Source: Sphagnum magellanicum (Eukaryota; Streptophyta; Sphagnopsida; Sphagnales; Sphagnaceae). Taken from it: DNA of 64,000 bases. A program made the position numbers and the translations under genes. Below the pieces are notes generated by a model, which ran no database searches, had not been told where the DNA came from, and worked only from the letters and a program-made list of their open reading frames with translations. The DNA lies in the NCBI GenBank assembly GCA_021904315.1, contig CM038910.1, forward strand, positions 16,244,001 through 16,308,000, in the 5' to 3' direction. Positions 1 to 13,721 of the stretch are shown one piece after another; within the stretch, counting starts at the first letter, position 1, and each line of letters begins with the position of its first letter.

Positions 1-3000
1 TCATCCAAGCAATTGTTGGTACAGGCCTCACCTTATCATTTGAAACATTTGTGGGGAGATTTTTGCACCACAACATTCAATCATTAAAGGATGCTCTCTT
101 TACACATTATAAGAAAAGCATGCTATAATAGTTGAACAATGTTAGTCACAAACCAAGCATTTGCTTCTTCTATGGGAAATTTGTGCACTTTTTAAATTAG
201 TGTAAGGAGCATGAGGTTGACATTCATAAATCGGAACAAGATCACCATTAGAAATGGGAGCATTACAATGTGAAAGCAATGGAAGACACACTTGTCAATC
301 AACTCTAGCCAAACAACTCAAATTTGTAAGAATTGTTTGAAAAAACTATAACAAGTCTAAAAGGAAAGATCGACTATAAGCAATATTTAAATTCAGGTGC
401 TTCAGCCCATGTTATTGGGATGGTTCAATTTTGACTAATGTAAAACCACATCCCCACACCCCAAACGTGAAAACAACAAGGGGCTAATCCCATGATATTG
501 TTGGTAAAGGAAGTGTGACTATTGAAACATTGTCAAGTGGAATAAAGGGCATTGCCAACATTTTATATGTACCTAGATTAGAAAAAAATTTATTGAACAT
601 TGGAAAGATAACAAGTTAAGGTTACATCATAGTGTTTAATGTGAAGCAATGTCTTGTGATCCATAAGCAAGATTGTCGAATGACTATTACAAACATACAA
701 GACCTTATAATGGTCTTTATCACTTTGATACGAAAACTTTAATTGAATCATCACAAGTCAATGTGACTGATTGTTTGTCAAATGCGAAGTTGTGGCATCG
801 CAAGTTGGGCCACTTGAATTATCAAAGCTTAAAATTTTTGTTTGAAAATCAAATGGCCACAAGGTTGTAAAAAATAATAAATCCAACATGTATAAATACA
901 AAGAAATAAAATTTGAAGAAAGTGTGAAAAATGTTTCTTTACTAAAATGATTCAACAATAATATACAACTTTACATATCATATAAAACCTAAAAACAAAA
1001 GTGATATTATTTTATTACATTATCCATTATACATATTATGTTACAATACATCTTAGATTCACAAAGTAAAGCAACTAATCAAGTTTGTGTTTGCTTCAAT
1101 ACTAAAAATGATATTTTATAAGAAATTCAAATATAATGATGTGCACATTCACATTTGTGCATGGTCAGTGCATGTTTTGATAATTGACACCCTAGATAAA
1201 ATGTTAATTTGAAACAAGAAAACTTATTTCAAAATGATGTTAAAAAAAATCATCTACTAATTGGATCACACTTTTGTTTTTTACAATGAAGGTTACTAGC
1301 AAACTTGTTGACAATTGAAAAGGTGTGTCATGGTTGCCAATTAGGGAAGCAAATTAGGGAAATTTTTCCAACAATCAAACTCAAGCAACAAAACTAATGT
1401 AATTGGTACGTTCTAACCTATGTGTCCCTTTTCAATCAAGTCATTAGTTGGTTCATCATATTTTATGAATAGGGTTGTCAATTGAAGATGAATCATTCCC
1501 TTTTAAACAATGTTAAATCAATGATATTTGAAAATGATACATCAAACTATTTTTAGGCTAATGTAATTAGTCCTACAACATATTTACTAAATAGGTGTCC
1601 AACAAAATCAAACCACAAAATTACACCAAAACAATTGTTTTCAAGAGTGAAACATGATTTAAATCATTTAAAAATATTCGAATGTCATGTGATACATTCA
1701 TGTCTTAAAAAAAGAAGACAAAAACAAACTAAATGAGCATGTTTTAAAAGGAATTTTTGTAGGGTATGATGCCCACTCCAAAACATACAAGTGTTCAAGT
1801 CTCAACGTAAAAAAATCATTATCAATATAGATGTAAGATTTGATTGAAATGTTAGTTGTTACACTTGAAACAATGAAACTTGATCCAATGTTATGCCAAT
1901 ACATGACCATTGATTTTACACCATTGAGACAAACACACATAGACATACATGCTTTTGATGAGGTGTGGACCAATATTCTATTGTGCATCTCACTTCAAAC
2001 TTGTGTTCCCAAAGAGATTGAAGAAAATTGGACACCAAGAACCAGTGATTTGAAAGATCATTTGCCAATAATTTTCACCAAAGGAACTAGAACACCATCG
2101 AAGAGTACATCCAACTCACCTTCAACACATGTTTTGGTGAAACATGGAATAAAAATTGCAATTGAACAATCTCCTACACCAAGAGCACAACTAGTTAAAA
2201 ACCAATGGCCCCCAATTGATTATTGGGGAGCATTAACATCATCTGATCCTTGTGAATTTTCTAAAAAGGAAAATTATCTTCTTGTTGTGATGTTTCATTC
2301 GAAACTTCATAATTATCTAAAGGCATTTAGTTTAAAAGGATGGAATCATGAAGTGGTTCAAAAAATGGATTCTATTTTGAAAGATAAGACATGGAGTCTT
2401 GTTGACCTCCCATTGGGAAAGAAGCATGATGGGTCTACAAACTAAAGCCAACATTTGATAGAAAATTTGTCAAGCTCACAATGAGATTAATGGGGAGTCA
2501 TGAAAAGATATGAAAAAAAAACACAAATTGATTTTGACGAAACTTTTGCACTGGTTAATAAATGGAACATAGTGAGATTGGTCATGGCCTTCACAATTCA
2601 TATGAAATGGGAGTTACTACACTTGGATGCAAAGATGACTTTTTAATGGTGATTTGAAGGAAAACATTTTCATGATGAAACCAAAAGGTTTTGAAGTCAA
2701 AGGGTAAGAATAGGTGTGCAAGCTTCATAAAGCCTTGTACAAGCTACAACAAACACCAAAAGATTAGTATGAGAAAATAAACCAATATGTGCAAAACCAA
2801 GGCTTGACCAAAAATGATGCCAGTCACAACTTGTATCACTTGCTTGAAGACAAAAAAAACTATTCATCATGGTGTTCTATGTGGATGATTTTCTAAATAC
2901 AAGAGACCACACCAAATATTACTTACCTAGTTTGAAATGACTAAAGTTGGACTTCTAAAGTTTTTTTCTAGGTGTAAAGTTTTTATTTTTATCAACATGC

Positions 3001-3780
3001 ATCTTTATGTATCAATGTGCCTATGTTACAAACATTCTTGACAAGTTTAAATGACTAACTGTAACCCAATCCCCACACTCTTCCAAAAAAATGCCAAGTT
3101 TAGAAAGGATGAACATGGGGAGGATGTTGATTCAACCTTGTATTGTCGAATTATTAACAAGTTGATTTATTTCACCAATAATGTCATGATCTCACATGTA
3201 TGCAATGGGGATATTTAGCAAATGAACATGCCCAAATAGACACATTTGGAAAGGGCCCTTTCATATTATGAGGCATTTTAAAGGTATTTAGGATAACAAT
3301 ATCCTTTACCAACATTGGGATGGAAATGAAGTTCAAGGGTTTACTAATGTAAACTAGGCGTGATAATGATAAAAGGAAGTTTACTTCTAATTACTTATTA
3401 AAGCTTGGAGGAAGCTTCATAACTTGGTGCTAAAAAAAACCCCAATTATTGCATTCAACTCAATTGAGGTAGAATATTGAGTAGTGTCTAAAGGTGCTAA
3501 AAAAACAGCATGGTTGAAATTGTTTTTTATGCAACTTAATGTGTTTTCAACCAAGTACCCCATTGTATGTTAACAACTAGAGTTGTATGAAGATTGCAAA
3601 AGACCTAATTTATCACACTCACACCAAACATTTTAAAATGCATTACCATTGTATTAAATAAAAAAATATGTCAAGAAAGATAAAATTGAATTATGTGGTC
3701 ACAAATGATTAAAGAGTTATCATATTTAACAAAGCCTCTAGACTAAAGTAAATTTTTATATTTTAAAATAAAGATGGAAG
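1..3780 (+). mobile_element. Degraded Ty1/copia LTR retrotransposon (pol remnants)
   Basis: Domains appear in copia order with many stops and frameshifts. Protease: an NSGASAH motif at about 389-409, the catalytic Asp replaced by Asn. Then the GKGSV...YVPRLEKNLL region at about 505-600, the GAG-pre-integrase LWHRKLGHLNY at about 789-821, and integrase zinc-finger cysteines in VCHGCQLGKQ at 1323-1352. Integrase C-terminal remnants (LLNRCPTKS, FVGYDAHSKTYK) lie at about 1580-1840. A linker frame at 1843-2445 runs into reverse transcriptase (KDKTWSLVDLP; VCKLHKALYKL near 2715), with the active-site YVDD at 2878-2889. RNase H remnants (KTPIIAFNSIEVEY) lie at about 3420-3760. No LTR can be paired, because the 5' end lies outside the window. 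Inactive. Confidence 0.85.
865..1286. mobile_element. 422-bp insertion splitting the copia integrase region
   Basis: The copia reading breaks after NQMA at about 864 and resumes at 1290 with VTSKLVDN, exactly where family members read on without a gap. The inserted DNA is AT-rich and bounded by inverted TTGTAAAAAA (865-874) and TTTTTTACAA (1277-1286). No clear target duplication and no coding content. Probably a small non-autonomous DNA element. Confidence 0.55.
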
Positions 3781-5600
3781 TTCAAAGCCTTTCTTAACTT
3801 AAATAAGTGCCAAATGGATAAAGGAATTACAAGGTTTCCATCAAGACACATATGAGCTCACCAATATTTCTATTGAAGCTTGAATATGATCAAAAGAAAT
3901 TGATGAGAAGAAGGAAAAGTGTTAATATTTTATTCTCAAGAGTTACATGTGATAGATCTTATTTTAGGTGTTTAATCTTTAAGAATCACATGCAATGAAA
4001 GTAGCCAAACGAATATCTACCAATCAATTCATGTTTTTTGGACTATTGGTTGTATAATATTACCTTACATAGGTTGTTAAGGTATCACCATTATTTTTTG
4101 TATGAACATGGAAAAATCTTCAATTCCTTGGGGGATAGATTGCACAAGCTAAATTAACCCCAAACCTTAAACCTTGATTCACTAATTGCTTATCTTCCTT
4201 AACACCAAATCAAGCTACTTTCATCTCAATATGGAGTTTGGGTACGTTTTAAAACTTTGTGGCATTATGAAAGGAAAAGTGTTAAATAAGCTTGTGCACA
4301 TTGTACCCATTACACTTTGAAATGTCATTTTGCCACATCTTGCAACCCAATTTTCATGTTACATGTGGCATTTTATAATATTTGAATATTTGGATTTTGA
4401 AAAATAACAAGGGTCTAAAGAAGGTAGGTAGTGGAAAGGTAGGTTTAAAGGTAGATATAAAATAGGATTGGGTAGATATGTAAATAGGTATGTAGCCAAG
4501 TGTAGATGACTTAGATAAACAAACAATAATATTTTTATAACTATATGAAAAAATCTTCATATGATTTTTTTAAAAATGTTGGTCAATTTGATCAATTTGG
4601 TTTTAAGACATAAACACAAAATTTAAGTTTTTTTAATTAAAAAAACACAATTAATGATAGATGATGTATGAAAGGATTGAATGTAATGAAATAACATAAA
4701 TAATGTGTCATAACCCTATCTCTTAATATGAGGAATAAAACCTATGACTAAAATTTTTTTGTGTAGAAATTTTTTCAAAAAAAACTCCTTGTAATTTTCA
4801 TGTCATCTTCCTGCAAGATGTAATTATTAATTCGTTAAATTTTTTTCTTAAAACTATTCAAGGCTCCAATTTTAACAATCTTATTAATCACAAAAAAAAT
4901 TCCACAAAAGGACAACCTTATGATGTTATTTACCTATAACATTTAAGTCCCAATTTATTGAAGTTGACTCCTCTAAAACAATTCAAAGCTTGCATTTTAA
5001 CAATTTAATTAATCATATAAGTTTTCTTTTCATCCATAAACACAAGGCGATTCTAAAGACCTCTATATTTGTGTGTATTTTCTACATTAATCTTATAACC
5101 TTTGTTTCCATTAATGTTTTTTTTGGTGAATTTTTTTGTCAAAATGTGAAAAATAGAAATAAAAAGGAAATATTCTCATTTTATCTGAATGTTTTTGGTC
5201 ACATTTGGACTTTGATTTTCATATTCCAACATTTTTTTAACTAATTTTTTTCAATTTAGTATATATTTTTAATATTTTTTAAATGTTAAAAATTTGTCAC
5301 CAATTAATGTTAAGTTCCTATTGGGATGCTAGCCAATGATGCAAAATAAAAAAATTGAGAAAAATATATCATTAGTCCATAACATTGTTGTGCGTGTGAA
5401 TGGTTTAGGATTTACACTTTGTGTGAGTGCAAAACTATTTAAATTTATATTATGTCATGTAAAACAATGTAAGTGTAAGTGTAAAAATAAATACATTTAT
5501 ATGATTTTACATAGTTGTGTAAAACAAATACACTTATATGGTTTTAAGTGTAAAACAATCTAAAAAATGTTATTTATATTTGAGGAGGGGGGGAATTCCA
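3781..5600. other. Intergenic AT-rich stretch, possible copia 3' remainder
   Basis: The first few hundred bases may be the 3' end or LTR of the copia element, but no partner LTR is in the window. The remaining open frames are short, AT-biased and start at arbitrary codons; I see no gene. Confidence 0.4.
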
Positions 5601-5611
5601 TAATGTTTTTG

Positions 5612-5958
5612 GTGATAAGCCAACCAAATGGCCCATAGCAAAAAAAAAACACTCATGTAAACATTTGTGCTTTGGGATGCATCACAACTAATTAAATTAA
5701 TCAATATGAATCACACTAAGCACCTAAGATTTTGTAAAGGCTTAAGCCAGAAATGGTGATGAATAACATTTCTATTTAAGCAATGAAGTGGAGCAAAATG
5801 TGCATTCAAGATAGCTCCACCATAATCCCATATTGGTAGAATATGCTAATGTCTAAGGAATATCATGACTTTTTGTGAAAGGCAAATCAAAGTGACCCAT
5901 TGCAAAAAAAATTTAAAAATGAGCTTTGAGATGCACTCACAACTAATTAATATGGATT
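5612..5958 (+). repeat. Two direct copies of a foldback-family terminus
   Basis: Segments starting GTGATAAGCCAACCAAATGG (5612) and GTGAAAGGCAAATCAAAG (5875) run in parallel: each is followed by a CCCAT..GCAAAAAA tract, then a GATGCA..CACAACTAATTAA segment. The same terminus appears at both ends, inverted, of the 11422-11640 element. Here only left-type ends are visible. Confidence 0.55.
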
Positions 5959-7724
5959 TGCAAGAAGGTATGGTTATTAAGGGTATATAATATATACACT
6001 TACAGGCCTGAAAACATTTACATTGGGCCATATAAATCTATTTGACAAATATTTACATTGGTCTTGTGTAAATGTATTTTAAAAAATACACAACAACAAT
6101 ATAAGTGTAAACATAAAAAGTTTAGATGTGTAAATGTAAATGACTTACATTTACACACCATATATACGTCTATTGCCATGTAGATAACACTAGTCTATAT
6201 GTAGACATTGTTAAGAAAGAAGGCATAAATTAATTTGCCCTTATTTCCATGTGGCATTCAATAAGAGGTTGGATATATTGTGTCCATATGTTGTAAAACA
6301 TTCTAGTTTAGATGTCATGATAACATGTTGACCTTTTCCATTTAGGTTGTGTAAATTGATTAGTAAACTAAATTATATCACAAATGAGATCTTTTAAATT
6401 TTGTATTGTGATGTCCATTTTACCGGTTATTAAAATTCTTCATAAATCAAGATTTTTTTCATATCATGATGCCAACCAAGATTGGGTTTGCATAATTTCA
6501 GATGTGCCATATGTTATCAATTAGTAATGTAAATGTGTTCAAATGTTCAATCAAATATGTAATATTTTCAATGATTTCATGCCAAATATTTAGTAAATCT
6601 TCTCCTAAGATTTGGCATAACAATTTAAAAAATTATTAAGATGCACTTTTTACTCATTAAACACAAAGCATAATTTTGATTTATGAAGTATTTTTAAATA
6701 ATTTCTCAAACAAAAATAGATTTTTTTACTCATAATTATTTAATGCCAAACTTGCTAGGTTACTAAGGTAATTTAGCGAAATTCCTGTGTTGCATACATT
6801 GTAGCCTAAGGTCAGTTTCCACATTGACGAAACAAATAAATTATTTTTTATCAAAAATTAATTCGTTTTTAAAATTTAAAATTATTGAATTTTCCATGAA
6901 CTATTATAATATTGTCACATGAGTAGTGAAATTATTCAGGTTGTATGTAGCCTATGATAATTATGATGATTTTCAACATGTCAACGCCATATTTTCACAA
7001 AAATTCATTTCACTATTTTTAGGATTATTTAATGATAAACTTGACCTTAGGGGTAAGGTAGTTTGAATATTTGAGAAACATTAAGGACTTAACAAACATA
7101 TTGTGAATTCTATTAAATAATTGTGAGGTCCCATTCAAAGTTCTTTTTTTGTGAGGACCCACTTTCATTGGTCCATCATCATAAATGAATTATTGGAGCA
7201 TTGGACATTTTCAAAAAAATAGAGTCATGGTAAAAATTTCCCTCTTGTCTAGCTTTACAAGAGCAGCTCCACCGGTGCTCGGTAGGTACGTGGCCTAGCA
7301 AAAGAGAAATTGGATGACGAGAAAGTGAAAAACGTGTTGGTTACTAAAATGATTTTGGCCCAACATTTTTCCACAAGATGCTGAGAGGCTAGTAAACTGC
7401 AAAAAGGCACATCAGAGCCTTAGCACCTGTTGTGAATTGACTTTATAGTTTGGGTGGTCGAGATGCCCTCCCTAAAACGCAAAAAACGCAACCCATCCAG
7501 TGGACAGAACGGCCAACTGGTGCATTGGTGGCTGTTAATTCACTCTGGCCCTCCCTAACACATGCTCTACTTGGGTAGACAGTTTGATTCGTCCAAGTGG
7601 TTTGCTATTACCAGTCTCCCACATCTTTGCAGTCACAGTTTTAGTTTAGGGTCTAATGGATTCAAAGGTAGAATAACAAGAAGATTGTGCCTTGAACACA
7701 CACTTCATTTATGTATTAAGGAAG
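5959..7724. other. Intergenic, no gene seen
   Basis: AT-rich up to about 7130, then more balanced from 7240 to 7720. The balanced part has short open frames only, none resembling a known protein. Confidence 0.4.
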
Positions 7725-7732
7725 GTAGTTTG

Positions 7733-8870
7733 CAGCGTTGGGCGGGTATCATAATTTTATAATGCCCTCCGGGTCCGGTTCTCACAAAGTAATTTACAAA
7801 AGGGTCCGGTTCTCCCTCTCCCCTGCCCACCCCAAAAAAATTTCAAAACTTTTTACACTGGGCAAAGGTATCAACATTTTAAAAAAATTGACACCGGTTC
7901 TCAAAAATTTAAGAACAACCGATTATCTTTTGCCAGTTCTCACAAATCGGGTATTTTCTTTTTATTTTTTAAAAAATTAATAATTAATTAAAAAATAAAA
8001 CTAAGATAAAATAATTATTGATTTCTTTTCTTTTTCTTAACGACAGCTCTGGCTTTTTGAAAAAATTCAGAATCAAAGGACCTATGGTTCAAGGTTTAAA
8101 GATAGAAAAAGAGAAAAGATAGAACAATGTTTTGCTTTTGGCAAATGTTTTTTTGTCAAAATGGCAAAAATTCAGGATTTAAAAAAATTTCAGTCGTCAA
8201 ATTTAGAAAAAATATTTAAATATTTATAAAAATTCGCCAAATTTTATTAATTCTAAGTTTTAGTACATAGTAAAAAATATAATTAAATTTCTTTTTCAGA
8301 TACTTGTTTTTTTATTGTCATATCTGGCTAAATAGTCACTTCAGCTACATCACAAAATTGAAAAAAAAAAAAAAAAACACTCATTTAAAAATTGAAAAAA
8401 CAGTCCAATAATAATGTTAAGTCTCCAAACTTCATTACCATCTGACTTGCCCTACCACCGTTAATAAGTACCTACCACCAAATATTAGCCCTTCCTTGGA
8501 TCTCTCCCATCTCCCAAAGCAAATTAAACCTGACAAGCAAATTTTGATGTGAGTTTAGTAAAAAAGGTGTCTTTCTTTTAGCCCTAATTAAATTAGGCTG
8601 ACTGAACATCGTACCAGCAATGGACCCTCATAACTTCTTTCTCATTGCTTGTACTAATTTTTGGCGGCGGCTAAACCTTGAGACCTTGACCCGGGTAATG
8701 GGCCAAACCTTACCCGGTTCTCACATCTGGTTCTCACGCACGTGAGAACCGGTAGTTCAGTTTTCAATCCGGATATCACTCGTGACGATGGCCCGGGGGG
8801 GCTCAGACTGGGATGCTCGGGTGATATCCGGGTGATGCCCGAAAACAGTTTTGATACCCGCTCAACACTG
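7733..8870. mobile_element. Non-autonomous hAT element with exact 8-bp target duplication
   Basis: Left end CAGCGTTGGGCGGGTATCA (7733) matches the reverse complement of the right end, CAGTGTTGAGCGGGTATCA (ending 8870), at 17 of 19 bases. It is flanked by the identical octamer GTAGTTTG at 7725-7732 and 8871-8878. An 8-bp duplication is the hAT hallmark. Length 1138 bp. The interior is AT-rich with repeated GGTTCTCAC motifs and carries no transposase. Intact ends and a perfect duplication suggest a recent insertion. Confidence 0.9.
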
Positions 8871-9239
8871 GTAGTTTGTTCATTTTGTTTGTTTTATTTG
8901 TCACATTGAGAACTCCCAAATCATGGATGGGGCCTATCCATTGTGCTTTCTTGGTGCTGTTGAAAAGCCCTTGATGGGTAAAGAAAGGTTCATCAAGTGG
9001 TTTGGTAGTGCAAGAATTTATTGAATATTGAATAATTTTTGTCAAAATGTTTTTTAATGAAAATTATTTTAAAGAATTGGCACAAGCTCATAATATTATT
9101 GAAAAGCCCTTGGTGATTGGTATTTCTTGAATATGAGTTCATAATTTTTAAAGATAGGGTGAGAGATATTGAATTTTGAAAATTAATTTTAAATTTAAAA
9201 AGTTAATTTTGTCAAAAGAACTATGAAGTTAAGTGCACT

Positions 9240-10490
9240 TCAATCAAAATAGTGTTGGGATAGGTGACCTTGCAAAAGGTTTAATATATACTTGGGCCAC
9301 CAATGGCAAAGGGGGCAAATGGGCAAAGTAGGTATTGCAACTAGAATGTCAATGGAAAAATTGCTTCAATTTTTGGAGAAAAGACTTCCCATTTGGGCGG
9401 AATGGGCACATACGCAAAATTTACCTCCAACATAGGTAGTCTTGTACCAACAAGAAGGTCAATGGAAGAAACTTCATACCAAGAAAGACTTGGGTTGAGG
9501 GCCCATCCAAAAGTTGAGGACAATAAAACTTGCTTCACTTTACTTGTTTGCATTCCTTGGAAACGACTCATTAGTTGATCCATATGTTTTGATTGTGTAA
9601 CAAAAGAGGCATGTGAAGTAGGAAGCTCAAAAATTCCTCAAATGGAATGTCCCATGGCTTGCAATGCATTACACAACCTCTACTTAATCGTTGCTTGCCT
9701 TCAAGTACCAAGTATTTCTCACTTCAAATGAATTGTATTTTGATCATTATCTAGCAACCCAACTATTCTTACCTTGGGTTTGCACACGATATGAAAATTG
9801 TGCATCAAATTTTTCAAGCCTTTCCCAATTGCACGGGCCATAAACTTTTGGGAGCCCCCAAGTATACTACGAAAAAAATTGATTCGGTTGAACGGACGGA
9901 TTGACGGTAGAGTGGTGGGGTATGAATCACTCCCGAGCAAAGTCCAATTATTAGGTAATGGCACCCCATCTATCCAATCCATTCGGTTGTGGGGACCGAC
10001 ATTCCAACCCTTTTGAGGGGGGTCATGCCTTTGTATAATTTAAAAGCTTCCACAACGTAGGATTTTATTTTCTTGGGTAGATCCATATTTTGCGTAGTAT
10101 TCAATTCAATTAGAATAAATTTGTTGGGTTTTGTGCATTAAAAACGTGAGTAAATTCTATTGCTCAATGGGTGGGGCGGATCATTTGTGGCAATTGGGGA
10201 AAGGCAAATTGTTAACAAAGTGTCGGGCAAACATTCCTCCAAAATTTTCCACTTGAAGACACTTTTGCAATTTTGAAGAGTTGCAAAAAATGTGTGGATC
10301 TTTGGAAAGTGTGGACCTTTCTTCCTTTCAAAAAATCATATGGATGAACTTCTTTCCAAAAAGAAATGAAAAAAAAGTTCCGTCCATCAACTTCCTTTCA
10401 CCCTTTTGTTCACACAACCGACAATCTTCTTTTGTGGGTTCAACACAAGAGCTTTTAGACTTTTGTTGTAACTTAGCCTAGTGGAAAACA
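9240..10490 (-). pseudogene. Decayed coding-like region, family unknown
   Basis: On the minus strand two frames with unusually protein-like composition occur at about 9583-9341 and 9982-9719. Upstream, near 10440-10370, is a third stretch with Cys at CRLC spacing. Stops and frame changes separate them. Possible remnant of a transposon protein or an old host gene. I do not recognise it and offer no function. Confidence 0.25.
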
Positions 10491-11421
10491 CTATTATTGC
10501 TTGCTTGTGTCCAAAAGGGATCCACTAAAAGTTTTCCGTAATGACATTGCACATAATTTCTTTTAAGAAAAAGAATGCCTTCCTCCAAACAACTCTCCCC
10601 TCCCCACCTAAAAAAGCCTAAACCCACACAAAAATATAGAGAGGCAAAGGGGGGAGGGGGGAGGGAGGGGGGATGTGAATTTTTTCCTTTTTATTTTGGG
10701 CAAGAGTTGTGAATGTTTTTACTTTTCTAGGTCATGGGTGGCTATTTGTGTCATGACACTTTTTTTTTTTTGGGTTTATTTTGCAATGTGGGTGTGAAGG
10801 TCCAAAAGTAGTTATCTATATTCTTTTCACTTACATGGGTAAGCCCCATGGAGAAACTTTTGTTGGCCTTGCCTACCAAGGCAAGGATATTGTGATTACA
10901 TTCATGATAGTGTATGGCAGCTTAAGGGATTTTGGCCCCTACTAGGTAATAATAATAGGTCTATTTTTATATGAGGATTTTTGAAAGATGATATTTTGGC
11001 TTTGTGTTGAAACTTGAGATTAGTTATAGAGTTATAATACATTGAAGGAGTTTGGTCTCTTTTAGAGGATTTTTTGAAGATTGGTATATTTTTGCTATGG
11101 TGAAATATTTGAGTTTCCATAATTCTTCATTTGTCTTAAGATACTTTTTAATGTAAATGGCAAGGCCACATTGTGACACATCCTTTGTTCTTTTTTAATT
11201 TCTTATTGCTTCTCCTTCTTTGTGTTGTTATGGAGAGACAAGAGAGTTCCATGCTTAGTGTAAATAGAACTTGTCTTTTGCATAGAGATTTACAAAAAGT
11301 TTCAATTTTTTTTCACTTAAATCAGTGCCAATTAATGGGCTATTTGGACAATTTTTATTTTAGGAGTGTGTCAGTGTGTCAAGAGTGGGGGGGTTTTTTT
11401 TTTTAATAATTTAATTTTATA
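10491..11421. other. Intergenic, low-complexity tracts
   Basis: Contains a purine-rich G tract near 10635-10672 and poly-T tracts. The short frames on both strands show no domain. Confidence 0.4.
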
Positions 11422-11640
11422 GTGATAAACCAACCAAAAAAAAGGGGGGGATCTATCACCCAAAAAACTAAAATTTTTTGTCAAGCTTGTCCCCCTAAAT
11501 TAATTAATATGAATCACATTATAAACTAACATAGATAGTGATATATTCAAGTGTGACTCATATTAATTAGTTGTGGGGACACCCAAATTTATTTTTTTCT
11601 TTATTTCTTTCGTGATGGGCACTATTGATTGGCTTGTCAC
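11422..11640. mobile_element. Foldback-type MITE, about 219 bp
   Basis: The left half begins GTGATAAACCAACCAA and the reverse complement of the right half begins GTGACAAGCCAATCAA. Further in, AATTAATATGAATCACA on the left pairs with TGACTCATATTAATTAG on the right, so the whole unit can fold into one imperfect stem. Related termini lie at 5612 and 5875. Target duplication not clear. Confidence 0.6.
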
Positions 11641-12174
11641 AAAAAAAAAAATTTAATCAAGCTTTGGACAGTCCCAAAATAAATATATTTGCAGGTCTCC
11701 TCCTTTTGGGCTGCTTATAAAGGTTATTGGAGTAGCCTCAAAATAATAATAATAATAATAATAATAAAACAAACTGGGTCCCTTAGATGCATGTTAGCTC
11801 ACCTCATTGGTTGCAAGAATTTATTTATTTATTTATTTATTTATTTTTGGCTACTAGTGTTCTTTGCATTTTGGGCCGAGACATAAAGCACTCTCATGAG
11901 AAGGGGGTAGTCGCTGAACGGTGAAAAGGCCTCTCTTATTGGCATTTGTCCATCTTCTTTATCGTATTACAGCTTCAGCACATGTCTGTTGAATAATTAA
12001 TTAATTTTCAATATTTCGTTTGCAAAAATTGAATTTTTTTAAAAAATATTTTTCATTTTTCCATCACAAAAATTTGTTCTTAATATTCTTTTGGAAATTT
12101 TCAGCATTTAAAAATATATATAATTCATGTAGAAGTCATCAAGATATTAGAGTAGTGTATCTCTCTCATTTTGT

Positions 12175-12206
<32 letters not shown>

Positions 12207-13600
12207 GCATGTTGCTCCAAAAGTGGCGATCAGTCCTAAGAGGATCCATTCAAATTTGGCTACAAGACAAATAGAGAAATAAAAACTCTAGGAATCCAAT
12301 TACAAATCACTAGAACTTATTAGTTAAATATGGCAATTTCAAAATAAGAAAGTTAAAAATCTGCCCAAATCTTTTTTTTTTAATGTAGATGATTTGGTGT
12401 AAAAAAATTCAAATGTGCTGATTTTTTGAACAAATTTCAAAATTTTCCCTTCACCAGGTTGCTTGAGACTTTTTGTTTTAGCAAAATGGTGAATTCTCAC
12501 CCAAAATAAATAAATAAATCACTCCTTTGGAAATGGAGAAAAATGTTATAATTGGGTATTAAAAAAAAAAGCATTTTATTCGCCACAACAAAAGATCAGA
12601 GAATTTTTTTTAAAAAAATCTATTTATTCATTGAAAAAAAGGAGAAGAACATTTACTAGAGACAAATATATATATATATATATATACATGAAATTTCTAT
12701 GGGTTGCATGAACCAAAACAAAATATGGTCTAAATTCTAAACAATTTTTATTTTGAAAACTAACATAGGCTACCTATTTGAGACCCTAAAGCGACCCCAG
12801 GCTTTGGGTCCTACTTTCATCCCCCAAAACCCCTCTTCAACCTCTCAACAACAGTGTTATTATCCACAAAATAATGAAATTTTATTAAATAGATATGGGA
12901 ATAAAATGATTGGAAACTCAAGATTAAATGCGCAAAGTTCGAAAATATTTATAGTTACAGTACAGAGCAACAACAGGGGGGAGTGATTGGTTGAATGCAC
13001 CCAGGAACAAAAAGGACAGGGTCAAATTCAAATTAATATCAATTTTGGTGGTAAACTGAGTTTCAGTGCGCCTTTAAGCTCCAGTGTACTTTTTTCACTG
13101 GGTTAATTTTTTTTATAGAAATCTCACCCCCTTTATGACCAAACAAGGGTACTGGTGCTGTGATTTCCTTACTTTGCGGATACCTCTCAGGAAAGACTTC
13201 ACAATGCTGGTCAATGGTTTTGTAATATCATTGAGCCTAGTGCCACATTTAATTAAATTTAGTACACATGTTTAATGTCACATTTAATCACTTGTTTAAT
13301 GTTATAAAAGAAAATCAATGATTTTTCACTTGGGAAAAAACACACACACACACACAAATACCTATTTTAAAAAGCTCCTCCAATATTAAAAAAAAAAATT
13401 TCAAGTCTACAAAAAGCCTTAAAAAATCAGATGAAAATTCCAAGTCCAAAAAGTAAGTCTGGAGTCTCCCCCCTTGGGAAACCCTCCCCCCACAAAACCC
13501 CAAAAAAAAAAAAAAAAAAAAAAAAACCAATAAACCAATAAATAAATAAATAAATAAATGTCAATCCAAGAAGTATAAAGAAAATTTGGAAAGAAAAGAT
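11641..13600. other. Intergenic with many simple repeats
   Basis: Simple tracts: (AAT)n at about 11742-11767, (TTTA)n at about 11820-11846, poly-T 12181-12206, (AT)n 12666-12686, (AC)n near 13340, poly-A 13502-13526 followed by (AAAT)n to 13559. No gene supported. Confidence 0.6.
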
Positions 13601-13721
13601 CTGTGTATGTACAAATTCCATATACGCAAGTGATACAATACATATGTACGTATTTCATTAGGCACAGATGTTTAAGTACGAAAATACGTATTGTACATAA
13701 TGACGGTATGTACGTATTTTG

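Noticed and set aside
9250-9275. Another hAT left end (TAGTGTTGGGATAGG)
   Set aside because: No matching right end or 8-bp duplication could be found within 5 kb; probably chance or a solo remnant.
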